From positions 7,501,001 through 7,565,000 of the forward strand of contig NZ_FNTD01000004.1 in NCBI RefSeq assembly GCF_900104815.1: a stretch of DNA of 64,000 nucleotides, in the 5' to 3' direction. Source of the DNA: Streptomyces misionensis (lineage in GTDB: Bacteria > Actinomycetota > Actinomycetes > Streptomycetales > Streptomycetaceae). Within the stretch, counting starts at the first letter, position 1; each line of letters begins with the position of its first letter. The notes under the pieces are model-generated. The model was not told the origin of the DNA and did no database searches. It worked only from the letters and a program-made list of their open reading frames with translations. The position numbers and the translations under genes were made by a program. Shown here one piece after another: positions 26,753 to 36,796 of the stretch.

Positions 26753-26968
26753 TCAGAGACCGGCGACCAGGTTGGTGACCGGGGCCACGTTCAGGCCGGT
26801 GACACCCTCGACGGTGCCGATGGCCGTGCCGGCCAGCTCGGAAACCGGGGCGATGCCGTTGACGGCACCGGTCACGGTGTTGAGGGCGTTCACCTGGAGA
26901 CCGCCGGAGACGGCGTCCAGCTCGGCGTCGGCGATCTCGGCGGTCTGGACCTGGGGGGTGGAGTTCAT
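26753..26968 (-). CDS. Double-glycine precursor peptide of the NHLM export cassette
   Basis: 71-aa peptide. Leader residues 1-23 are acidic and end in AELDAVSGG, a classic C39-peptidase site; this predicts a 48-residue core. The core is hydrophobic (Val, Gly, Ala, Leu, Asn), has six Thr and one Ser, two Glu, no Cys, Lys, Arg or aromatic residue, and contains an internal repeat: TVTGAVNGIAPVSEL (31-45) and TVEGVTGLNVAPVTNL (52-67). Without Cys it cannot form lanthionines despite the lantipeptide name sometimes given to such leaders. Start ATG 26968 follows AAGGGAAG; an in-frame ATG 30 nt upstream lacks a site. First gene of the NHLM operon. I infer an exported, perhaps self-assembling or bacteriocin-like peptide. 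Confidence 0.88.
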   Translation of the reverse strand: MNSTPQVQTAEIADAELDAVSGGLQVNALNTVTGAVNGIAPVSELAGTAIGTVEGVTGLNVAPVTNLVAGL

Positions 26969-27649
26969 GATGGAACTTCCCTTCATATGGATATTCACAA
27001 GGGGGGAAGCGGCGCTCTGCTGGATACAGAGGGAGTGCCGCGGCCGCGGGCGGCGGGCGCCGTCGCCGGGGCCCGTCGGCCCCCGCGGTGCGATGGATCA
27101 AAGCACGCACGCGGCGCGCGCTTCCAATCAACCAGGGCTCTCACCTGGGAACTTGATCCATAACGGGGTTCATCCGTGCAGGCGTGGACACGGCTTGTCG
27201 GCGACTTTTTCACATGCCGCACGGCATCGTCGCGGACACAGCCTTGCCCCGGTGCCGTGCGTCGGGCATGTCGCGCGTTTCGGACGGTTCAGGGGCGCGC
27301 GGATGTGCAGAACCGCTGACCGCGGTGCCTTCGTTGAGCATTCAATGTGCAGATTCGCTGAAGCAGCGGTTCCGGTATGCGACCAATACTGACTGTTACT
27401 GAACGATTCCATAGGGTGTTCGATCGGAACGCGATCGGGTACCCCGGTCGGTCTGCCTCATGCCACCCCAACGGTTGCGCGTCACGGCGTACAAGCGCTT
27501 CATATGCGCCCCCGCGCAACTCGATGGCCGGTTCTCCGCGCCCGCGAGGGCTGACGGCCGCCAACAATGGGGCACGCGCGTAACGAGCCGGAATCGAGCA
27601 CAGGATCTTCACGACCACGAACAAGTACGGCGAGCCGAGGGGGCGGACA
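26969..27649. promoter_or_regulatory. 681-bp divergent control region between the NHLM operon and ramR
   Basis: Noticeably more AT-rich than the genes beside it, with no convincing coding frame. It holds a perfect 9-bp inverted repeat, ATGGATCAA at 27093-27101 and TTGATCCAT at 27153-27161, and the smaller palindrome CCAGG-n7-CCTGG near 27132. The precursor transcript would have a GC-rich 5' leader (about 27000-27090). Unusually long for this genome, so regulatory binding sites or a small RNA are possible. Confidence 0.5.
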
Positions 27650-27778
27650 GTGATCCGGGTTTTGCTGGTGCACGATGCGTGTCTGGTGCGATCGGTCCTG
27701 GCGGAATGGCTGCGCCGGGAACCCGGGCTGGACGTGGAGGACACGCCGTGGCGCGGCGCCGGAGCCCGGGTGCGGTCC

Positions 27779-27781
27779 TTA
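27779..27781 (+). promoter_or_regulatory. TTA (bldA-dependent) codon in ramR
   Basis: In-frame Leu-44 codon of ramR. It is the only in-frame TTA I found while reading the window. TTA codons in Streptomyces need the developmentally controlled bldA tRNA. Confidence 0.85.
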
Positions 27782-28099
27782 TGTCCCGACGTCTGCGCGG
27801 CCGACCTCGACTGTGCCGAGGGGAACGGGGTGCCGCCGCTCGCCGAACTCTGTCCGCCCGGCAGCGGCGGCAGGCCCCCCGCGCTGGTGGTGCTCGCCCA
27901 CGCCAGCCGGCCGGGACTGCTGAAGCGGGCCGCCGAGGCGGGCGCGCTGGGCTTCGTGGACAAGGCGGGCTCACCGGACCGGCTGGTGCGGGCCATCCGG
28001 TCGGTCGCCGAGAGGGAACGTTTCGTCGATGCCTCGCTGGGCTTCGGCTTCCTCAGGGCGGCGCAGATCCCGCTCACCAGACGGGAGTTGAGCGTGCTG

Positions 28100-30003
<1,904 letters not shown>

Positions 30004-30007
<4 letters not shown>

Positions 30008-31773
30008 GCCCGTGCCTCCGCCCCGTCCCGCGGGTCCCGCCCGCCCCCGGGCCCCTCGTCCTCGGCCTCTTCCCCGGCTTCTTCACCGGCCTCGAACACC
30101 GCCCGGTACTCCGCCTGCCGCCACAGCTCCCGGTGCGGCCCCACCGCCCGCACCCGCCCCCCGTCCAGCCAGGCCACCGTGTCCGCGCGCGCCGCCGTCG
30201 CCGCGCGGTGGGCGATCAGCAGCCGGGTCGGGCCCGGGCCGGGGGCCAGGAGGGAGCGGGTGATGTGGCGTTCGGTGATGGTGTCCAGGCTGGAGAGGGC
30301 GTCGTCGAGGATCAGCAGACGGCCGCCGTGCGCGAACGCCCGTGCGAGGCCCAGCCGTTGGGACTCCCCGCCGGAGCGCGGGGCGTCGAAGAGGCGGGTC
30401 GCGTAGCCGTGCGGCAGCCGGCGCACGAAGTCGTCCGCGCAGGCCCGGCGGGCGGCCGCGCGGACGGCGGCGGGCGAGGGGGCGGCGAGGCCGAAGCCCA
30501 GGGTGTCCTCGACCGTCGTACCCAGCAGCGCGGGCCGCTCGAAGGCGTAGCCGACCGCGCCGCGCAGCTCGGCGTGGCGGAGGTCGCGCAGCGGCACGCC
30601 GTCGAGGCGCACCTCGCCCGCGTCCGGGTCGGTGAGCCGCCCGGCCACCTCCGCCAGCAGGGACTTCCCGGCGCCGGAGCGGCCGACCACGGCCAGCGCC
30701 GTGCCGCCCGGCACGACCAGGTCCACCCCGTCCAGCACGGTGCGCCCACCGCGTTCGGCCCGCACGCCCCGCAGTTCCAGACGGCCGGGCCCCGGCGGCA
30801 GGCCCCCGGTGCCGTGCGCCGGTGCGGCCTCGGCCAGCACCTCGGCGAGCCGCGCGGTCGCGGCACGCGCCCGGCCGAGCGCGGCCAGCTGGCCGACCAG
30901 GACGCCGACGCCCGTGGCGAGCACCGCGTACCGGGAGGCGGCCAGCAACTCACCTACCGACACGTGGTGTTGGGACAAACGTATGCCGGCCACCGCCAGC
31001 ACCCCCAGGTTCAGCAGCGGTGCCACGGTGACCGCCTGGGCGGCCGCCCGCCCCTGCACCCGCCACATCCGGTGCCCCGAGGCGGAGAGCCGGGGCAGCG
31101 GGGCGAGGACACGCGCGGCCTCGCGGTCCCCGGCGCCCGCGGCGCGGATCGTGCGGTGCCCGCCGACCGCCTCCGCGAGTCCGGTCGCGATGGTGCCCTG
31201 CACCCGCTGGTAGTCGGCGGCGCAGGCCGAGGTGTCCCGGGCGAAGGCGCGCAGCAGCAGGGCCAGCACCGGGGCGCCGGCCAGCAGCACCGCCGCGAGC
31301 CACGGATCGATGAGCCAGAGCGCCACCACGCCCCCGACGGGCCCCGCGAGCGCGGCGAGCAGCGCGGCGAGCGCGCCCGGCGCCGTTCCGGCCTGCGCGG
31401 TCCCGCCGACCAGCCGTGCCACCAGGTCACCGGCGCCGAACCGGCCGGTGGCGCGCGGCCCCAGGGCCAGCACGTGTTCCGTCACCCGGCGGCGCAGCCA
31501 GGCCGTGGACCGTGCGCCGAGCGTGCCGCCCAGCACTTCCGTGGCCGCCTCCAGCACGGCGGCCAGCAGGACCAGGGCCGCACAGCACACCAGCCAGCGG
31601 GCGGCCGGGGCGTGCGCGAGCAGCAGGTCCAGGGTGTGGCCGAGCGCGGCCGGCAGCAGCAGGCCGGCGGCCGTCGCCGCCGTGTTCGCCGCGCACAGCG
31701 CGGCGGCGCGGGCACCACTGTGCCGCAGCACCGCGTGCGGCAGACGGCCGGGAGTCTTGTCGAAGGTGGTCAT
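30004..31773 (-). CDS. ramA: SapB ABC exporter subunit (RamA/AmfB)
   Basis: 589 aa. Exporter membrane domain (about 20-310) with long hydrophobic helices such as WLVCCAALVLLAAVLEAA, then an ABC domain: Walker A GRSGAGKSLLAEV, signature RSGGESQRLGLARAF, Walker B LLILDDALSSLD. The residue after the Walker B Asp is Asp instead of the catalytic Glu, as in the weaker site of heterodimeric exporters, so RamB likely does most of the ATP hydrolysis. The C-terminus is a Glu/Gly-rich tail. Follows ramS after a hairpin; couples to ramB by ATGA overlap. Confidence 0.9.
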
Positions 31774-31815
31774 CTGCTGCCGCCTCACTCGGATCGGGCC
31801 GGAATGGCGCGCGAA

Positions 31816-31849
31816 GGCTCCGGGCGCCCCTCACGGGTCGCCCGGAGCC
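31816..31849 (-). terminator. Attenuator-like hairpin between ramS and ramA
   Basis: Perfect 11-bp arms GGCTCCGGGCG/CGCCCGGAGCC with a 12-nt loop, in the 89-bp gap between ramS and ramA. It could partly terminate or stabilise the 3' end of the ramCS transcript so that the precursor is made in excess of the transporter. Confidence 0.6.
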
Positions 31850-31862
31850 GTTCACCGCCCGG

Positions 31863-31979
31863 TCAGAGGCAGAGCAGCGTGCTCACCGCGGAGACACAGG
31901 AGAGCAGGCTCAGCGTGCTGGCGCCGCCGCCGCCGTTGTGCTCGTCGGACTCCAGGGCCTGCAGATCGAGAAGTGCCAT
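31863..31979 (-). CDS. ramS: SapB-type class III lanthipeptide precursor (RamS/AmfS)
   Basis: 38-aa precursor, MALLDLQALESDEHNGGGG followed by a core starting at Ala-20. The leader carries the class III LLDLQ box recognised by LanKC enzymes. The core has two S-x2-S-x3-C modules, Ser21/Ser24/Cys28 and Ser30/Ser33/Cys37, each able to form one lanthionine or labionin ring. The core has no charged residue, making it more hydrophobic than S. coelicolor SapB. AAAGGA precedes the ATG. SapB is a surfactant that lets aerial hyphae leave the aqueous surface. Encoded between ramC and ramA on the same strand. Confidence 0.95.
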   Translation of the reverse strand: MALLDLQALESDEHNGGGGASTLSLLSCVSAVSTLLCL

Positions 31980-32018
31980 GATCGTTGTCCTTTCCCTTGA
32001 TTCGGGGACGGGGATGTG

Positions 32019-34646
32019 TCACGACTCCGTCGGTGCGGAGCCGCGTATCGGGGCCGCCGGTGGCGGCGGGAGGAAGGGCAGGTGCGCGGTGCGCCCGCCG
32101 TCCAGGGCCGACGAGAGGGCGAGCAGACAGCCCGCGGTCCCGGTGGCGAGGTCCATGGACAGGCGCATCATCTGGTGCCCGGGGAAGGCCAGTTGGCCCT
32201 GATAGCTCATGGCGGACCAGCCCAGCGCCTCGATCTGCCGCGTCAGCCGCTGGGGGGTGGCCCCCGGAGCGCCGCTGCGGGCGAGGTGCAGGATCATCCC
32301 GGCACGGCCCTGGAACAGGCCGGGCTGGGCGTAGAAGCGTGAGGTGGCCGAGGTGAGGATGCCGTCCCGGGCGCGTGCGAACTCGCCGTCAGGATCGGGC
32401 ACTTTGGCTGCCAGGAGGTCGTCCAGGACCATGCCGATCCCGGCGCTGCCGTCGCCGAGGTACGGCAGCGTCCGCCAGCCCTCGTCGACTTCGAGGCCGC
32501 CGGTCACCTCCTGGCGGACGCACATGGCCAGGTCCCGGCGCAGCGCCTCGGCCGCGCTCACCAACAGGTGCTCCTCGCCCGTCCGTTCGTAGCACCGGAG
32601 CAGGAACAGCGCGGGTCCGGTGGCGCCGCGCAGCAGGCCGGCCCGGCGGCGCGGCGTGTCCGGCACCGGTTCGGCGAGGCGCCGTACGAGGATCTCGGCG
32701 GCCTCCGCGGCATGCGCCCGCAGCGCGGACTCGCCGGTGGTGCCCGCGAGGTGGTCCAGGACCAGGCCCAGCCCCGCGAGCCCGCCGTGCAGCTCGGCGG
32801 ACAGGCCGCGCCAGTTCTCCCGCAGCACGCCCTCCACCAGGTCCAATGCCCTTTGCCGGTGGCCGAGTCCGTCGAGGAAGAGGGCCACGCCCGCGAGCCC
32901 GTCGTACAGGCCGAGCGGGGTGCCGGGCGGTGGCGGCGCGGTGTGGTCCAGCAGCCAGCGCTCACCCTCCTCGTACCGGGCGGCCCCGGCGGCGCGCAGC
33001 GCGTACAGCACCCCGGCCGCGCCGTGCGCGAGCCCGAGGCCGCCGCCGTCGGAGAACTGGGCGATGTCACCGGGGAACAGCCGGTCGTCGCGCTCGGGCG
33101 TGGCGGAGGCGAGCACCGCCTTCACCATCGAGTCCCTGCTGTAGGGCCAGTCGCCCGGCACCACCGGCGGCGCGGGCCGGCTGCGCCGCGCCGCGCGTTC
33201 CCCGGGGGCCCGGGTGATCTCGGCGACCGCCTCGTCAAGGAAGGCGCGCGGCACGTCCGGGAACTCCCCGGCGATCACCTCCGCCAGGTGCGCCGCCTTG
33301 CCCCGGTCCACCACGAACAGCGTGGTCACCGGCAGGAAGAGGGCGAGCCGCAGACAGGCGAGCGCGTAGCGGTCGACGTCCGTGCCACGGCGGTCCGGCG
33401 GCGCGAAGAACCCCGGATTGGCCACCGTCTGCCGGGCGTTGTCCGTGGCCGGGGCGGCGGCCTCGAAGTCGATGAGGAACACCGACTCCTCGTCCGGCGC
33501 CACCATGATGTTGAAGACGTGCAGGTCGTTGAAGACCAGTCCGCGCGCGTGCACCGCCGCCACCGCCCGCTCCACCGCCGCGTGGATGCGCAGCGCCCAC
33601 GCCGTGTACGCGGCCACCTTCGCCGGGTCGGGGTCGGCGGTGAGCAGCGGATGCCGTTCGGCGAAGAAGGAGTTGAGGGGGCGCCCGTCCAGGAAGTCCA
33701 TGACCAGGAACCGGTGGTCGCCGAGGGTGAACCAGTCCCGTACCTCGGGCACCACCCCGGTCCCGGCGACCCGCTCCAGCGCCGCCTTCTCCCGCTCCAG
33801 CCGGGCCACCGCGTCCGCGCCGTCGGCGGCCAGCCCCGCGTGCGGCCGGGCCTCCTTCAGCACCACCCGGCGTCCGTCGCGGGTGTCCGTACCGGCGTAC
33901 ACCCCACCGCCGTTGGAGAAGTGCAGCGCCTTCTCGATGCGGTACGGCAGCTCGCCCACCGTCGTGGTGTTGCGTGCCGCGAGGTGCGGGCGCAGGAACT
34001 CCGGCAGCGTCACCCACTCCGGCACCTGGAAGGACGGCGCCCGCCGGTCCGGCACCAGACGACCCGTGCCGTCCTCGACCGCCAGGACCAGCGTGCCGCG
34101 CTCGTCCACCACGTACCGGCGCGCGAAGGCGCCGTAGCGGACGTACAGCGGGCCCTCGCCCCAGCGCAGGTCGGTGAGGATGTACGGCCCCTGGAACCCT
34201 TCCAGCAGGACGCCCAACTCCTCCAGCACCCGCTGGAGTTGCTCCTCGCCGTCCGGGTAGACGGTGACGAACTTGCCGCTGGTGTCGCGGCCCGCGTACT
34301 TGGCGTTGCGCAGATGCAGCAGATGCGGGCCGGGCACGAACTTGAAGGGGATGCGGCGCGGCACGCAGTAGTCCCACACGATGCCGGCGATCTTCTCCGC
34401 GTTCTCCGCGGTGGCCGAGGAGTGGATCTTCCAGCCCTGGGCCGGTGCGGGCGGCGGCGTGCCGTCGGCGCCGAGCGGGGTCAGCGTCAGCCAGTCACCG
34501 CTGCGCGCGGCGCGCCAGCCGTCGGGGACGGTGCGGCGCGCCGTCGGGAACAGCGGCGCGGCCGTGCCGTCGGCCGCCGAGAGCCGGTCGGGCGTGTCGT
34601 AGAAGTGCCCGTCGGTCAGCGCGTACACCTCGTACCGCTTGTCCAT
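32019..34646 (-). CDS. ramC: Class III lanthionine synthetase RamC/AmfT (LanKC)
   Basis: 875 aa in three parts: N-terminal phospho-Ser/Thr lyase region (about 1-215), Ser/Thr kinase domain (about 220-500; VVLKEARPH lysine, catalytic loop LVFNDLHVFNIMV, VFLIDFE), and a C-terminal LanC-like cyclase (about 550-870; ELHGGLAGLGL, DGSAGIGMVL, GRAGMIL) without the zinc-binding Cys-Cys-His set, as is normal for class III enzymes. It phosphorylates and dehydrates Ser residues in RamS and closes the rings. ATG 34646 has GGAG-rich sequence upstream. First gene of the operon. Confidence 0.95.
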   Translation of the reverse strand: MDKRYEVYALTDGHFYDTPDRLSAADGTAAPLFPTARRTVPDGWRAARSGDWLTLTPLGADGTPPPAPAQGWKIHSSATAENAEKIAGIVWDYCVPRRIPFKFVPGPHLLHLRNAKYAGRDTSGKFVTVYPDGEEQLQRVLEELGVLLEGFQGPYILTDLRWGEGPLYVRYGAFARRYVVDERGTLVLAVEDGTGRLVPDRRAPSFQVPEWVTLPEFLRPHLAARNTTTVGELPYRIEKALHFSNGGGVYAGTDTRDGRRVVLKEARPHAGLAADGADAVARLEREKAALERVAGTGVVPEVRDWFTLGDHRFLVMDFLDGRPLNSFFAERHPLLTADPDPAKVAAYTAWALRIHAAVERAVAAVHARGLVFNDLHVFNIMVAPDEESVFLIDFEAAAPATDNARQTVANPGFFAPPDRRGTDVDRYALACLRLALFLPVTTLFVVDRGKAAHLAEVIAGEFPDVPRAFLDEAVAEITRAPGERAARRSRPAPPVVPGDWPYSRDSMVKAVLASATPERDDRLFPGDIAQFSDGGGLGLAHGAAGVLYALRAAGAARYEEGERWLLDHTAPPPPGTPLGLYDGLAGVALFLDGLGHRQRALDLVEGVLRENWRGLSAELHGGLAGLGLVLDHLAGTTGESALRAHAAEAAEILVRRLAEPVPDTPRRRAGLLRGATGPALFLLRCYERTGEEHLLVSAAEALRRDLAMCVRQEVTGGLEVDEGWRTLPYLGDGSAGIGMVLDDLLAAKVPDPDGEFARARDGILTSATSRFYAQPGLFQGRAGMILHLARSGAPGATPQRLTRQIEALGWSAMSYQGQLAFPGHQMMRLSMDLATGTAGCLLALSSALDGGRTAHLPFLPPPPAAPIRGSAPTES

Positions 34647-34711
34647 GCGACTGCTCCGCCCCTCTCCTGGGTGACGGCTAGACACTCGCAGGAGCCGACC
34701 GGTCGCGGACA

Positions 34712-34729
34712 GTCACGTCTGTCACGAGA
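34712..34729. promoter_or_regulatory. Candidate RamR binding repeats in the ramC promoter
   Basis: Two abutting 9-bp units, GTCACGTCT and GTCACGAGA, share the hexamer GTCACG; they lie 66-83 bp upstream of the ramC start. Direct repeats at this position are where RamR is known to bind in S. coelicolor; the match to its exact sites is not checked. Confidence 0.4.
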
Positions 34730-34844
34730 ACACCGTGAGGAACGCACGAGTCAAGTTGTGTTCGGCGGCTTTCGAGTGGTCGGGCGGGACCGTGGCCGCG
34801 GGTTCGACAGGCGCGCCGACCGGACCCCGCCTAGATTCGATGGG

Positions 34845-35132
34845 GTGGCACACACCTTCGATGAACTGGTGCAGAAACAGCGGGCGGCCGACGCGGCCCA
34901 CGCCACGGTCGAGGACCTGCGGGAGACCTACGGACCGCCGGCCGAGCGGGGCATGACCGGCGCCCAGTCGGGCACCTACGAGACCGCGCTGCGCGCCTGG
35001 CGCGACCTCGCCCGGGACGTGCAGGCCGCGCTGAGCGAGTACGCGAAGGAGACCGGCCGGCCGCGCGCCGACATCGAGGCCGAGGTGGAACGCGCCGCCG
35101 CCGACCAGGCCCACCGCCCACCGGCCGGCTGA
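34845..35132 (+). CDS. Small helical conserved hypothetical protein
   Basis: 95-aa hydrophilic, mostly helical protein (FDELVQKQRAADAAHATVED, then LRAWRDLARDVQAALSEYAKE), without membrane segments. The GTG start has no ribosome binding site, but a TAGATT element sits 8 nt upstream of it, so a leaderless transcript starting at the GTG is plausible. Divergent from ramC. Function not recognised; the gene looks real from its codon use. Confidence 0.7.
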   Translation: MAHTFDELVQKQRAADAAHATVEDLRETYGPPAERGMTGAQSGTYETALRAWRDLARDVQAALSEYAKETGRPRADIEAEVERAAADQAHRPPAG

Positions 35133-35210
35133 CACGGCCGGGCCGGAGGGGCAGGGCCCCGCCACGACCCGCCCGCACCCCGCGGGGCCCACATCCGTGC
35201 CGACCGAAGC

Positions 35211-35270
35211 CGCCCCCGCGCCCCTGGTTCTCGGGCAACGCGCCCCCGCGCCCCCGCTTCTCGGGCAACG
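35211..35270. repeat. 30-bp tandem direct repeat, two copies
   Basis: Units 35211-35240 and 35241-35270 match at 28 of 30 positions and are followed by a partial third copy. Located in the 245-bp non-coding gap between two small genes. Confidence 0.8.
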
Positions 35271-35377
35271 CGCCTGCGCAGCCTCGGCGTCCCCTGCTTC
35301 GACAACGCACCCCCGCCGCCCCCGTATCGCTCGTCGCCTGCGGGTATTCGCTCGCGCGGCCCGGGTACCCGGCGTCC

Positions 35378-35746
35378 ATGAACACTGCCATGTACGAAGC
35401 GGCCACCCGCTCACAGGTCTTCGGATACGTCCTCATCCTGGTCGTCGGCGCCGCCTGTGTCGGCGGGCTGATCTGGGCGTTCCGGCTGGGCTTCAAGGTG
35501 CGTCAGCGCGAACCCGCCCCGCCGCGCCCCGAGGAGCAGCCCAAGCTGCCGACGACCGGGCCGGTGCGCGAGAGTCGTGAGATGCGGGAGCCCGAGGACG
35601 TGCCGAAGGCCGCCGACGGGAACGAGCGGCTGACCCCCCACCAGCTCACCAACGTGCGCTCCCGGCGCGCCGACGACCAGCGTCGTCCGCGCTGGTCGCC
35701 CGGTTCCAGCGGGTCCTTCGGCGGCGGTGGCGGCGGCCGCACCTGA
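35378..35746 (+). CDS. DUF6479 family membrane-anchored protein
   Basis: 122 aa. Short N-terminus, one transmembrane helix (about residues 14-35, VFGYVLILVVGAACVGGLIW), then a charged, Pro/Glu/Arg-rich cytoplasmic tail with LTPHQLTNVRSRRADD and a Gly-rich end. This layout is the Streptomyces-specific DUF6479 family; no function is known. Confidence 0.85.
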   Translation: MNTAMYEAATRSQVFGYVLILVVGAACVGGLIWAFRLGFKVRQREPAPPRPEEQPKLPTTGPVRESREMREPEDVPKAADGNERLTPHQLTNVRSRRADDQRRPRWSPGSSGSFGGGGGGRT

Positions 35747-35877
35747 CGGCCGCGCGGTCTGGCCGGGGTTTGCGGTCCGCCATGTGTGGGACCCGTCCCC
35801 GACAGCGGACACCAGACCCGCGCGGGGCCGGCGTTCCGGTCCCGTCGGCGCAGCACGCAGAGGGAAGATGACGCGAC

Positions 35878-36051
35878 GTGATCGTGCGGACCACACGGAA
35901 GCCGGACGTGCCGGAGGGCGAGACGGGCTGGGCGCAGGCGCGCGGCCGGCGGGACCGGGGAGTGCGTACCTGCGTCCCCGCCGTCCTGGACCGCGCCGCC
36001 CGGCGGCCGGGGGAGGGTGCCGAGGACATCATCGTGCGCGGCGAGGACTGA
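35878..36051 (+). CDS. Small hypothetical protein
   Basis: 57-aa frame from GTG with GAGGGAAG about 11 nt upstream, ending just before a strong terminator. Nearly all codons end in G or C, which supports coding. The product starts MIVRTTRKPDVPEGE and ends IIVRGED; no domain recognised. A competing ATG frame at 35868 overlaps and reads into the terminator, so I prefer this one. Confidence 0.45.
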   Translation: MIVRTTRKPDVPEGETGWAQARGRRDRGVRTCVPAVLDRAARRPGEGAEDIIVRGED

Positions 36052-36060
36052 CCGGCACGC

Positions 36061-36108
36061 GCGGGCCCGGCCCCACACCGCGACGAGGCGGTGTGGGGCC
36101 GGGCCCGC
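36061..36108. terminator. Very strong bidirectional terminator
   Basis: Perfect 21-bp stem with a 6-nt GACGAG loop, placed between the convergent small gene (ends 36051) and the isochorismatase gene (ends 36116). Confidence 0.85.
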
Positions 36109-36115
36109 GTGCGGT

Positions 36116-36700
36116 TCAGCCGTGGGTCTTGGCGAGCAGCTCCAGGATCTCCGCGGTCGTGCCGGTCTCGCCGAGCTTCGGGAAGATCTTCTCGACGCTG
36201 TGCGCGTGCGTCTGCGCGTCCCGGTCGGCCATCGCGTCCGTGGCGAGGGTGACGTTGTAGCCCAGGGCGTAGGCGTCGCGGGCGGTGGACTCGACGCCGA
36301 TGCTGGTGGCGATGCCGGTCAGCACGATCTGGGTGACCCCGCGGCGGCGCAGCTGCACGTCCAGGTCGGTGCCGAACAGGGCGCTCCAGTTGTGCTTGGT
36401 GACCTGGATGTCGCCGTCGTGGCCGGTCAGTTCGTCGACGAGGACGTCCCAGCCCTCCGGGAAGGCCGCGCCGCCGCCCTGCTGCTCGGTGCGGCCGGGC
36501 ATGGCGTCGGCGAAGTCGGCGGCGAAGGACACCCGGACGAGGACGACGGGCAGGTCGCGGGCGCGGAACGCGTCGGCCAGCCGCACCGAGCGGGCCAGGA
36601 CGTCGGCGCCGGAGTGCGGCTGGGTGGGGGAGCCCACGATGCCGCGCTGGAGGTCGATGACGACGAGGGCGGTACGGGGGTCGAGCGTGGTGAGCGACAT
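36116..36700 (-). CDS. Isochorismatase-family hydrolase lacking the catalytic Cys
   Basis: 194-aa alpha/beta hydrolase of the isochorismatase-like superfamily. The Asp in ALVVIDLQRG and the Lys in QVTKHNWSA are kept, but the nucleophile loop reads TGIATSIGVESTARDA, with Gly where amidohydrolase members carry Cys. Gly at this place is found in true isochorismatases such as EntB and PhzD, which use water and not a Cys. No siderophore or phenazine genes are nearby, so the substrate is open. A MarR gene lies 96 bp upstream on the same strand. Confidence 0.88.
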   Translation of the reverse strand: MSLTTLDPRTALVVIDLQRGIVGSPTQPHSGADVLARSVRLADAFRARDLPVVLVRVSFAADFADAMPGRTEQQGGGAAFPEGWDVLVDELTGHDGDIQVTKHNWSALFGTDLDVQLRRRGVTQIVLTGIATSIGVESTARDAYALGYNVTLATDAMADRDAQTHAHSVEKIFPKLGETGTTAEILELLAKTHG

Positions 36701-36796
36701 GAGTCGGCCAGGCCTTTCGGGGGGTGTTCTTCGGGGGTTCGCCGGGGAGCCGGTCGCGCGGGGCGGACCGGCGGACCGGCCGGTGGGGCTTCGGCG

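Noticed and set aside
26753..26968. Type A2 lantipeptide
   Set aside because: The leader looks like one, but the core contains no Cys and there is no LanM-type enzyme in the cassette, so lanthionine rings cannot form.
27184..27583. Two short plus-strand frames in the NHLM-ramR gap
   Set aside because: Low GC at third positions, no ribosome binding site and products without recognisable features.
35727..36260. 177-aa frame after the DUF6479 gene
   Set aside because: Runs through a 21-bp perfect terminator stem into the isochorismatase gene; the 57-aa frame from 35878 fits codon bias better.
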